From positions 1 through 42,093 of the forward strand of contig NZ_JABAST010000026.1 of NCBI RefSeq assembly GCF_016107575.1: a DNA stretch of 42,093 nucleotides. Reading direction: 5' to 3'. Source of the DNA: Psychrobacter faecalis (GTDB lineage Bacteria; Pseudomonadota; Gammaproteobacteria; Pseudomonadales; Moraxellaceae). Shown piece after piece: positions 34,691 to 42,093 of the stretch (positions are counted from its first letter, which is position 1; every line of letters starts with the position of its first letter). The notes beneath the pieces were generated by a model, which had not been told where the DNA came from, ran no database searches, and saw nothing but the letters and a program-made list of their open reading frames with translations. A program made the position numbers and the translations under genes.

Positions 34691-36073
34691 TTATGCTTGA
34701 TGACGTTGCCAAATGGTCTCACCAATAATAGTAACTAACTGCTCGGCAATCTCATCTTTGCTGGCCTTTTCAAGAATCACATTATCGTGTTCATAACGCT
34801 CGGAGAAAAACACTTGCATGGCATTATCGTCACTGGCAAAACCAATATCGGCGCGCGAAACGTCATTACAAGCGATCAAATCTAAGTCTTTAGATAGCAG
34901 CTTGCCACGCGCATAGCGCTCAACATCTTGCGTTTCTGCTGCAAAACCCACGACAAACAGCTCCGGATGGGCAAGAGAAATCGTCGCTAAAATATCAGGG
35001 TTTTTAACCAAGTTTAGCGTCATGGCATCTTGGGTTTTTTTGATTTTTTGCGGCGCGGCATCGAGGGTACGATAATCGGCGACGGCGGCAGTGGCGATAA
35101 AAATATCAGCAACCTTTATACCCGCACTCTCATTTTCAGCATGTTCATTTTCATGTTGATGCGCTTCACCGCAACCACAGTCATCGTGATGATGAGAATG
35201 GTCATGGCTATGTTCATGAGAATGCTCATCAGCGTCTTCAGGTAAATACTGTAGCGCACTATGCGTGCCATCAACACATTGCTGTGCGGCTATCAACATA
35301 TCTTGCGCTGATAACACATCAATGCGCGTGACATTAAGCGGTGTTGGCAAGGCAACTTTGCCACCAGCAATCAAAATCACCTCTGCGCCAGCGGCCACGC
35401 AAGCACGGGCTAAAGCAAAGCCCATTTTGCCAGTGGAGTGATTGGATAAATAGCGCACCGGATCGATAGCTTCTACCGTTGGTCCTGCGGTAATCACCAC
35501 GCGTTTACCGGCTAAAAGCTGCGGCGTGGTTTGCATGGCGGTAAATAATTGTACTTCCGCTAATAAATCTTCAGGCTCAGGCAAGCGCCCTGCTCCGACG
35601 TCACCGCATGCCTGCTCGCCGCTGCCAGGTGCAATAATTTGATAATTCATATCGCGCAGAGTTTGCACATTGAGATTCACCGCCGGATGCGCCCACATCT
35701 GCTGATTCATGGCTGGCGCAATGATAACCGGCGCAGTCGTAGCTAAGCAGACCGTAGTCAATAAATCATCTGCCATACCCATTGCCAGCCGCGCTAAGGT
35801 ATTGGCGGAAGCAGGCGCAATGACAATCAAGTCTGCCCATTTAGCAAGCTCAATATGACCCATACCCGCCTCTGCTTGCTCATCAAGTAATGAGATATGC
35901 ACCTCATTACCAGTCAAAGCCTGCAAAGTCAGCGGCGTGATAAAGGCTTGTGCGCCTGTGGTCATAATGACGCGCACATCAAAGCCCGCCTTGACTAAAA
36001 GACGGGCAAAAATAGCAGATTTATAGGCGGCGATACCGCCAGTGATAGCAAGCACAATATTTGACATAAGCAT
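34691..36073 (-). CDS. coaBC: Bifunctional CoaBC (phosphopantothenoylcysteine synthetase/decarboxylase) with His-rich loop
   Basis: CoaBC makes 4'-phosphopantetheine for coenzyme A: CoaB ligates cysteine using CTP and CoaC decarboxylates with FMN. The 460-residue product has the CoaC core (IVLAITGGIAAYKS, PAMNQQMWAHP, GSGEQACGDVGAGR) and CoaB core (VITAGPTVEAIDPVRYLSNH, STGKMG, IATAAVADYR, KIKK, LVKNPDIL). Between LSAQDMLIAAQQ and ADIFIATAAVADY lies an insertion of about 45 residues with eleven His and two Cys within ~30 residues (about 283-312). E. coli CoaBC is 406 residues and has no such loop. ATG 36067 is an alternative start. Divergent from radC. Confidence 0.95.
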   Translation of the reverse strand: MLMSNIVLAITGGIAAYKSAIFARLLVKAGFDVRVIMTTGAQAFITPLTLQALTGNEVHISLLDEQAEAGMGHIELAKWADLIVIAPASANTLARLAMGMADDLLTTVCLATTAPVIIAPAMNQQMWAHPAVNLNVQTLRDMNYQIIAPGSGEQACGDVGAGRLPEPEDLLAEVQLFTAMQTTPQLLAGKRVVITAGPTVEAIDPVRYLSNHSTGKMGFALARACVAAGAEVILIAGGKVALPTPLNVTRIDVLSAQDMLIAAQQCVDGTHSALQYLPEDADEHSHEHSHDHSHHHDDCGCGEAHQHENEHAENESAGIKVADIFIATAAVADYRTLDAAPQKIKKTQDAMTLNLVKNPDILATISLAHPELFVVGFAAETQDVERYARGKLLSKDLDLIACNDVSRADIGFASDDNAMQVFFSERYEHDNVILEKASKDEIAEQLVTIIGETIWQRHQA

Positions 36074-36195
36074 GGCATCGATAAAAAAATGAAAGATAAA
36101 AATTGCGCTTATAGTAACAATTATGCGATAAGTTAGGGGAAGTTTTGTAGATTTATCTCAGTTATCTGGCATCCATCCTTTGTTAAGGAGTAACA

Positions 36196-36879
36196 ATGGC
36201 AATTAAAGACTGGCACGAAGATGACAGGCCACGTGAAAAGCTACTGAAATTTGGTGCCGCTCACTTATCTGATGCCGAGATATTAGCGATATTTTTGCGC
36301 ACAGGTACCCCGTCGCAATCGGCCATTGAGCTTGCTCGGCATTTAATAGAGCAGTTTGGCAGCCTAGCTGAACTTTTGGCCGCACCAAAAGAGACGGTAC
36401 TTGCTTGTCACGGTATCGGTCCCGCTAAGTACGCGCAGATTCTAGCATCGCTTGAGATGGGCAGGCGTTATTTGGACAGTCAGCTTAAAACCGGTCATGC
36501 CCTTGGGCGCTCGCAAATGGTCAAAGACTACATCAGCACTCAGCTGCGCGGTGAGTCTCGTGAAGTTTTTGCCGTGCTATGTTTAGATAATGCGCTAAAT
36601 TTAATCAATTTTGAGATACTATTTACTGGCGGGATTTCCTCTTGTTCGGTTTGCATCAAACATGTGTTACGCCATGCGTTGAGCCACGCTGCCAGTCAGC
36701 TTATCGTTGCTCATAATCATCCTCATACTGACGCTACCCCATCAACGGCCGATAATTTACTCACTTATGAGCTAAAAAAAGCCTGCGACTTAATAGATTT
36801 GTCTTTAATTGACCATATCATCGTCGGGCGCAATGAAACGCTCTCGTACGCTGAGAAAAGCCTAGCGCCTTTTGCCTGA
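36196..36879 (+). CDS. radC: JAMM/MPN-domain protein RadC
   Basis: The 227-residue product has an N-terminal helix-hairpin-helix region (LACHGIGPAKYAQILAS, about 69-85). A C-terminal JAMM metalloprotease-like domain has E123, H173, H175 and D186 (VAHNHPHTDATPSTAD). The usual HNHPSG is HNHPHT here, but the metal ligands are kept. RadC was once linked to DNA repair; its biochemical role is unsettled. AAGGAG lies upstream of the ATG. Divergent from coaBC, the common arrangement in gammaproteobacteria. Confidence 0.94.
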   Translation: MAIKDWHEDDRPREKLLKFGAAHLSDAEILAIFLRTGTPSQSAIELARHLIEQFGSLAELLAAPKETVLACHGIGPAKYAQILASLEMGRRYLDSQLKTGHALGRSQMVKDYISTQLRGESREVFAVLCLDNALNLINFEILFTGGISSCSVCIKHVLRHALSHAASQLIVAHNHPHTDATPSTADNLLTYELKKACDLIDLSLIDHIIVGRNETLSYAEKSLAPFA

Positions 36880-37196
36880 GACCTTTTAGCTAGCAACTTC
36901 TGTCTGACGCTTGATACATATTTTCGACATAGCGTAGCATTTTGGCTCTTGATAGTTATAAACAACTGTTTCATATTGGTAGCTTACTTTATTTTTGCTC
37001 TAAGAGCTTTTATACAGTAGTTATCTACAAGCTTAAGTTTTAAATAAAGTCCAACACAGATATTCAATTTGTAGCATAAATGAGCTTGTTCTAAGCCCAG
37101 CTATAATGAAAAATTAAAATAATAATTCACATTATTGCATTTTTTTATTCACTTAAATTTTACGCTGGTGTATTCGGCGTTAGCAAGGAGACAGTC
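36880..37196 (+). promoter_or_regulatory. radC-fadE gap with a putative fadE -10 box
   Basis: These 317 AT-rich bases have no credible ORF or strong hairpin. A consensus TATAAT sits at 37102-37107 without a good -35, about 90 bases before fadE. AAGGAG (37184-37189) is the fadE ribosome binding site. No recognisable FadR or PsrA operator was seen by eye. Confidence 0.35.
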
Positions 37197-40106
37197 ATGG
37201 CCATTGGCTTTTTTATTTTGGCAATCCTCATTCAGTTAGCCATGGTCTTGGCCATCTTTTTATTATCCTTATCGCGTGTCACCGGTAGTATCGTCGCCCT
37301 TGTTACCGTCCTCGTCACCGCCTTTATCAGTCCATGGTCGCTCATCTTAGGCATACCGATTGCATTACTGTGCTTGGTGCTGCTGCTCACTCCGCTGCGT
37401 CAGTCATTGATTACCAAGCCCGTTTATAAAGCTTTGGGCGGCGCCATGCCAAGCATGAGTGATACCGAACGTGAAGCGCTCGATGCTGGTACCAGTTGGT
37501 GGGAAAAAGAGCTATTTATGGGCGCGCCGAATTGGGATACCTTCGCTAAATACCCGTACCCTGAATTGTCAGAAGAAGAACAAAGCTTTATCGATAATGA
37601 AGTCGAAGTGCTGTGCGCGATGCTTGATGAGTGGAAAATTCACCATGAAGATAAAGAGTTGTCACCAGAAGCGTGGCGCTTTATCAAAGACAATGGCTTT
37701 TTGGGCTTAATCATTCCAAAAGAATATGGCGGACTGGAGTTTAGCTCGTATGCGCAAAGCCGCGTGATGAGTAAGATTGCCTCGCGCTCACCGACAGCTG
37801 CTGTCAGCTGTATGGTGCCAAACTCACTTGGCCCTGGTGAGCTTTTGATGCATTATGGCACCGATGCGCAAAAGCAACGCTGGCTACCGGGTCTTGCCAA
37901 AGGTGATGAAATCCCCTGTTTTGGTTTGACCGGCCCTGAGGCGGGTTCTGACGCTGGCGCAATTCCTGATACGGGCGTGGTTTGCTATGGCATGCATGAA
38001 GGCGAGCAAGTACTCGGTCTGTGTATGAATTTTTCTAAGCGCTGGATTACCCTAGCGCCTATCGCTACCGTCGTTGGCTTAGCCTTTAAAATGTATGACC
38101 CCGAAGGTCTACTTGGTGACCCTAAAAAGACTGATTACGGTATTACCTGTGCGTTGGTGCCTGCCAGTCACGAAGGCGTCATTACAGGACCAAGGCATAA
38201 TCCAGTTGGCTCGCCATTTATGAATGGGACGGTCGATGGCAACGACGTCTTTATTCCGCTCGATTATATTATCGGCGGCGTCGAAAACGCTGGTCGCGGC
38301 TGGCGGATGCTGATGGAATGTTTGGGCGTTGGTCGCGGCATCTCCTTGCCAGCGCTATCAACGTCGGCCAGTGAAGTTGCCTATTTGACCGTTGGGGCAT
38401 TTGCAAAAGTACGTGAGCAATTCAAAATCTCGATCGGTAAATTTGAAGGCATTCAGGACGTGACCAGCAGCATGGCAAGTAACACTTACATGCTTGAAGC
38501 GTTTCGTCATCTGGTCACCTGCGGTCTAAACCAAGGTGGTACGCCATCGGTCATGACGGCAATGGCAAAATACTATGCGACTGAAACCATGCGCAATGTC
38601 ATTAATGACGGTATGGATGTCGTCGGTGGTCGCGCCGTACAAATGGGCCCGCGCAACTTTTTAGCGATTCCTTATCAATCCATTCCCGTCTCTATCACTG
38701 TTGAAGGCGCCAATATTTTAACGCGCTCGTTGATGATTTTTGGTCAAGGGGCGATGCGCTGCCACCCTTATCTGTTCGATGAGCTACAATTGCTACAAAG
38801 TGACGATAAAGAAGGCGCGCTTAAAGAGTTCGATAATCTATTCTTTAAACATTTGGGCTATACCTTTAATCGCGGCGCCAAAGCCTTTGTCGCAGGTTAT
38901 GTCGGTGGTAGCAGTCATGCGCCAAGTTTTGCCGATAGCTTTACCCGCCCTTATTATAAAGACATCAATCGTCTAAGCGCAGGATTTGCCCTGACCGCTG
39001 ATATGGCGCTAGGTCTACTCGCGGGTGATTTAAAACGTAAAGAGATGCTCTCTGGGCGCTTAGCAGATATTCACGCCCATCTATTTATCTGTACAGCGAT
39101 TTTGCAATTTTATGAATATGGTTCTAAATCAGAAGCCGAGCGCTTACATGCAGAAGTGGCGCTAAAAAATAGCCTTTACACCATTCAAGAAGCCTTTTTA
39201 TCTTTGTTTGCCAACTTCCCAAATCGCATGGCGGCAAGCGTAGTCAGCTTTGTCACTTTCCCAAGCGGTCGTATCTTTGCCCCAGTGAGCGACGAGCTCA
39301 AACGCCAATTAGGCGATACCTTTATGGATGACTTTGAAGCCAATCCATTCCGCGATTACCTTAAAACCATGGTGTATTACAATACTGAGCCAGATGATGT
39401 CAATGGTCGCATGGAAAACGCTTATCAAACCCTGCTCGAAGTAGAGCCTTTATGGCAGAAATTTAAAAAGGCAGAGCATAAAGACCATTTCGAAGGTCTG
39501 ACTTTTGAAGATCATGTGGTTTATGCTAGCCAAAATGGTGATATTACCGAAGCAGAGGCGGAGCAGCTGATTCGCTATAATGCCATACGTTTTGATTCCT
39601 TATTAACCGATGTCTTTGATAAGCATTTAGCCGAAGCGCAACCTCGCGATAATCCGCACAGTTTGGATAATGCGGTACATAAACTCACCGATTACGCGCA
39701 ATTAAAAAACCAAGCGCAAGCAAGAAACGGCGTTGCGACAGATGATTCTACGCAGACGGCTGATGCGGTCACTGCTGATAAGCAAGAATCCACGGGCGAT
39801 GACAACCCAGACCACGGCTATGAAAGCGATGGTGATGTCAAAATGGTCAGCGAGCAAGATACAGTCGAAGAAGTGCAAGAACAAGCCGACTTTAAGGATG
39901 CAAATCCTGATGCAGAAGCGCTTGATCCGCGTCGCCGTGATGCAGAAACCCATTTGAGCGAGCGTATGAGCTATAACCATAGCCTGCATAAAACTGATCC
40001 TACTTCTGATAAAATGATAAAAGAAACAGATAGTGGCATAGAAAAACCTGACAATCATGCTGAGTGGCAAGATGGTCTACGTCGTGACGAAAATGACAAG
40101 ATATAA
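37197..40106 (+). CDS. fadE: Acyl-CoA dehydrogenase FadE with long acidic C-terminal extension
   Basis: FadE catalyses the first, FAD-dependent step of fatty-acid beta-oxidation. The 969-residue product has two N-terminal membrane helices (about 5-27 and 33-67). The dehydrogenase domain includes PKEYGGLEFSSYAQSRVMSK, CFGLTGPEAGSDAGA and NPVGSPFMNG, with the substrate-pocket region GMDVVGGRAVQMGPRNF, VEGANILTRSLMIFGQGA. The DUF1974 C-terminal domain follows. Canonical FadE ends near residue 814; here about 155 more residues are hydrophilic and acidic (for example GDDNPDHGYESDGDVKMVSE) and look disordered. AAGGAG precedes the ATG. Single gene with its own terminator. Confidence 0.94.
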   Translation: MAIGFFILAILIQLAMVLAIFLLSLSRVTGSIVALVTVLVTAFISPWSLILGIPIALLCLVLLLTPLRQSLITKPVYKALGGAMPSMSDTEREALDAGTSWWEKELFMGAPNWDTFAKYPYPELSEEEQSFIDNEVEVLCAMLDEWKIHHEDKELSPEAWRFIKDNGFLGLIIPKEYGGLEFSSYAQSRVMSKIASRSPTAAVSCMVPNSLGPGELLMHYGTDAQKQRWLPGLAKGDEIPCFGLTGPEAGSDAGAIPDTGVVCYGMHEGEQVLGLCMNFSKRWITLAPIATVVGLAFKMYDPEGLLGDPKKTDYGITCALVPASHEGVITGPRHNPVGSPFMNGTVDGNDVFIPLDYIIGGVENAGRGWRMLMECLGVGRGISLPALSTSASEVAYLTVGAFAKVREQFKISIGKFEGIQDVTSSMASNTYMLEAFRHLVTCGLNQGGTPSVMTAMAKYYATETMRNVINDGMDVVGGRAVQMGPRNFLAIPYQSIPVSITVEGANILTRSLMIFGQGAMRCHPYLFDELQLLQSDDKEGALKEFDNLFFKHLGYTFNRGAKAFVAGYVGGSSHAPSFADSFTRPYYKDINRLSAGFALTADMALGLLAGDLKRKEMLSGRLADIHAHLFICTAILQFYEYGSKSEAERLHAEVALKNSLYTIQEAFLSLFANFPNRMAASVVSFVTFPSGRIFAPVSDELKRQLGDTFMDDFEANPFRDYLKTMVYYNTEPDDVNGRMENAYQTLLEVEPLWQKFKKAEHKDHFEGLTFEDHVVYASQNGDITEAEAEQLIRYNAIRFDSLLTDVFDKHLAEAQPRDNPHSLDNAVHKLTDYAQLKNQAQARNGVATDDSTQTADAVTADKQESTGDDNPDHGYESDGDVKMVSEQDTVEEVQEQADFKDANPDAEALDPRRRDAETHLSERMSYNHSLHKTDPTSDKMIKETDSGIEKPDNHAEWQDGLRRDENDKI

Positions 40107-40189
40107 AAAGGTTTGAAGTTATTGCGGTTTTAAACAGTCACGGTATAAAACCGCTAAGACCAACCTCTGCTCATAATCGGTTCGCCCTT

Positions 40190-40216
40190 AAGCGAGATTA
40201 TTCAATATGAATAGTC
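40190..40216 (+). terminator. Rho-independent terminator after fadE
   Basis: AAGCGAGA-T-TATTCA, a 3-base loop, TGAATA-G-TCTCGCTT then TTTTTG forms a long hairpin with one internal mismatch, 84 bases after the fadE stop. Confidence 0.85.
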
Positions 40217-40365
40217 TCGCTTTTTTGTTTATACCCCAACTACTACCAATCAATTTACTCAAAAATTGCTTATGTTATTCAATTTAATCTAAAAATTTTT
40301 GCCGATAAATAAAATTAAAATACCGTGCGTTTATTCTCTTGCGCTGTTTTAGTCATAAATATTTC

Positions 40366-40395
40366 TTGCAGTTACCCCAACAATTCTTTTATATT
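40366..40395 (+). promoter_or_regulatory. Predicted promoter of the dicarboxylate symporter gene
   Basis: TTGCAG (40366-40371), 18 bases, TATATT (40390-40395). It lies in the 418-base gap 40107-40524 after the fadE terminator and would leave a leader of ~120 bases. The rest of the gap holds nothing else that I recognise. Confidence 0.45.
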
Positions 40396-40524
40396 GTCCC
40401 CAAAATCTGACTTCAGAGACAGATAACAAACTTTTAGACGTAACGAAAATAGGCATAAAAACGATACTTATATACTAGGTAGCGTATTTATGGCTGCGCG
40501 TTACGGCAACCAAGGACAGTAGTT

Positions 40525-41898
40525 ATGTGGAAGAATATGGGATTAACGGGCAAGATTATTGTTGCCATGGTGCTGGGTATCATACTGGGTTTATTTATAA
40601 ACTACTCAGGATTAAACACCGAAGGCAGCTTTGTTAGTGACTATGTGACCAATGGCTTATTTGCCATTATCGGTAAGCTGTTTGTTAACTCGCTAAAAAT
40701 GCTGGTTGTGCCCTTGGTACTGATTTCGCTTATTTGCGGGGTTTGCGGCATCGGTGATATTCGCTTGCTTGGTCGTATCGGTACCAAGACCTTTTTTATC
40801 TATATGATGACAACGGCGCTGGCTATTGCCACTGCGATTGGTCTTGGTGTGTTGTTTGGCATCGGTAAAGGCATGGATATCGAGACGGAAGCGGCATTTG
40901 AAGCGCAATCAGCACCGCCTCTGCTCGATGTATTCTCCAATATTATCCCATCCAACCCCATCAGCGCGATGGCAAATGGCGATATGTTATCGATTATTTT
41001 CTTTGCTATCTTAATCGGTATCAGTATCTTGATGGTTGGTAAACCTGCCAAAGGCTTGGTGCAAAGCTTGGAGCTTATTAATGAGGTCATCTTAAAGATG
41101 GTGACCATCATTATGAACCTTGCGCCTTATGGTGTGTTTGCGCTACTAGCAAAAGCCATGTCAGAGCTTGGCTTAGACCTTATCTGGTCGCTGCTTGGTT
41201 ATGTCGCGGTATTGATTGGCTCGCTTGCTTTCCATTTCTTTGTGACCATGATGATTGTTTTAAAGATTGCTTCAGGCCTATCGGTGCGAACCTTTTTAAC
41301 AAAAATGCGCGAAGTACAGATTTTTGCGTTTAGTACGTCAAGCTCAAACGCGACGATTCCGATTACCTTGCGTACCGTCACCAAACGTATGGGCGTCAAT
41401 AACTCTGTTGCTTCGTTTACCGTGCCATTTGGCGCCACCATCAATATGGATGGGACGGCGATCATGCAAGGGACGGCGACCATTTTTATTGCCAATATCT
41501 ATGGCATTGATTTGGGCATCACCGAGTATTTGACCGTTATTTTGATGTCGGTACTTGCTTCTGTTGGTACGGCAGGCGTTCCAGGTGTTGGTTTAATTAT
41601 GCTTTCAATGGTATTTGCACAAGTAGGCTTGCCAATCGAAGGTATCGGCCTTATCTTAGGGGTCGACCGTATCCTTGATATGTTGCGTACTGCCGTCAAC
41701 GTCAGTGGCGATGCTGCCGTAACCGCTATCGTCGCCAAGTCAGAAGGCAAAATGGATCTAGCCATTTATAACGACCCTGATGCAGGTACAAAAGACGTTT
41801 TCGATGGTCATATCGATGAAAACAGCGAGCGCGAATTCTCTGAAGTCTTTAGCGATGGCATTATGGGCAGTGAATACGACGATATTAAACGTGGTTAG
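40525..41898 (+). CDS. Na+ (or H+):dicarboxylate/glutamate symporter (DAACS family)
   Basis: Secondary inner-membrane importer of acidic amino acids or C4-dicarboxylates. The 457-residue product has the family motifs: LVVPLVLISLICGV (helix 3), the Ser-rich reentrant loop FSTSSSNATIPITLRTVTKR, the cation-binding VPFGATINMDGTAI (helix 7), GTAGVPGVGLIML (second reentrant hairpin) and DRILDMLRTAVNVSGDAAVT (helix 8). The D..R..T..N pattern on helix 8 fits the GltP/DctA substrate site. The C-terminal tail (about 415-457) is acidic. Substrate (glutamate, aspartate, succinate or Ser/Thr) is not decided by sequence alone. Confidence 0.93.
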   Translation: MWKNMGLTGKIIVAMVLGIILGLFINYSGLNTEGSFVSDYVTNGLFAIIGKLFVNSLKMLVVPLVLISLICGVCGIGDIRLLGRIGTKTFFIYMMTTALAIATAIGLGVLFGIGKGMDIETEAAFEAQSAPPLLDVFSNIIPSNPISAMANGDMLSIIFFAILIGISILMVGKPAKGLVQSLELINEVILKMVTIIMNLAPYGVFALLAKAMSELGLDLIWSLLGYVAVLIGSLAFHFFVTMMIVLKIASGLSVRTFLTKMREVQIFAFSTSSSNATIPITLRTVTKRMGVNNSVASFTVPFGATINMDGTAIMQGTATIFIANIYGIDLGITEYLTVILMSVLASVGTAGVPGVGLIMLSMVFAQVGLPIEGIGLILGVDRILDMLRTAVNVSGDAAVTAIVAKSEGKMDLAIYNDPDAGTKDVFDGHIDENSEREFSEVFSDGIMGSEYDDIKRG

Positions 41899-41951
41899 GC
41901 CAAGCATGGCTGGTGGGTAATATCAATTAGTCACTTATAAAAATGCATAAT

Positions 41952-41984
41952 AAAAACCTCAGCCAAATGGACTGAGGTTTTTTT
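41952..41984 (+). terminator. Rho-independent terminator after the symporter gene
   Basis: AAAAACCTCAG, a nine-base loop, CTGAGGTTTTTTT, 53 bases after the stop. The last ~110 bases of the window hold no gene that I can see. Confidence 0.9.
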
Positions 41985-42093
41985 CTGTCTTGAGTAAGGT
42001 TTGGAAATTGATATATAGACGAAATAACTTAAGGCTGTGTGACCCCTGCCGTCAATCCCGTATATATAAACTTGGGAGATTTTGATTACGCAG

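Overview
The window looks like chromosomal DNA of a gammaproteobacterium in the Moraxellaceae, most likely Psychrobacter. This rests on an eight-gene type IV pilus chemosensory (Pil-Chp) cluster of the Pseudomonas/Acinetobacter type, a fused long-chain FadE, a split ccm operon, AT-leaning base composition (judged by eye), and an intergenic element near 28.5 kb that resembles repeats I associate with Psychrobacter. The genus is an inference; no search was run.

Layout. 1-300: C-terminal end of an IS982-type transposase and its probable right end. 317-1408: a membrane protein whose N-terminal half resembles a voltage-sensor module. 1563-4000: minC, then after a 435-bp gap minD-minE (division-site selection), closed by a shared terminator. 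4112-4639: cytochrome b561. 4831-17589 (minus strand): pilG-pilH-pilI-pilJ-pilK-chpA-chpB-chpC. 17672-22214: an isolated lipoprotein HlyD/RND-type adaptor, then an OmpR-family response regulator and its histidine kinase. 22413-25152: metN-metI-metQ methionine uptake. 25531-26379: aldo/keto reductase. 26499-30137 (minus strand): ccmA-ccmB, a repeat element, ccmC-ccmD, a gap, ccmE (cytochrome c maturation). 30215-33782: a helical protein of unknown function, a YbjN-like protein with Thr-Asp repeats, a histone-deacetylase-family hydrolase and a DUF2905 protein. 33802-36073 (minus strand): TauE/SafE permease and coaBC. 36196-41898: radC, fadE and a Na+/dicarboxylate symporter.

The most striking region is the Pil-Chp operon. 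In this sequence the receptor gene pilJ carries a one-base insertion that removes its last ~80-90 residues, and the next gene, the methyltransferase pilK, carries an in-frame TAG at codon 105. The kinase chpA, methylesterase chpB, couplers pilI and chpC, and regulator pilH read through intact; pilG begins abruptly after a 6-codon leader ORF. The reconstructed PilJ also lacks the large periplasmic domain of the Pseudomonas protein. Either the receptor/adaptation arm has decayed, or there are two sequence errors in neighbouring genes.

A second theme is lineage-specific hydrophilic, mostly acidic, low-complexity segments placed in otherwise conserved proteins: ~240 residues inside the ATPase domain of the histidine kinase, ~100 residues where the adaptor's coiled-coil hairpin should be, ~155 residues at the FadE C-terminus, a Thr-Asp repeat in the YbjN-like protein, and a His-rich loop inside CoaBC. 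No tRNA, rRNA, CRISPR array or intact mobile element was seen. I found no clearly new multi-gene system.
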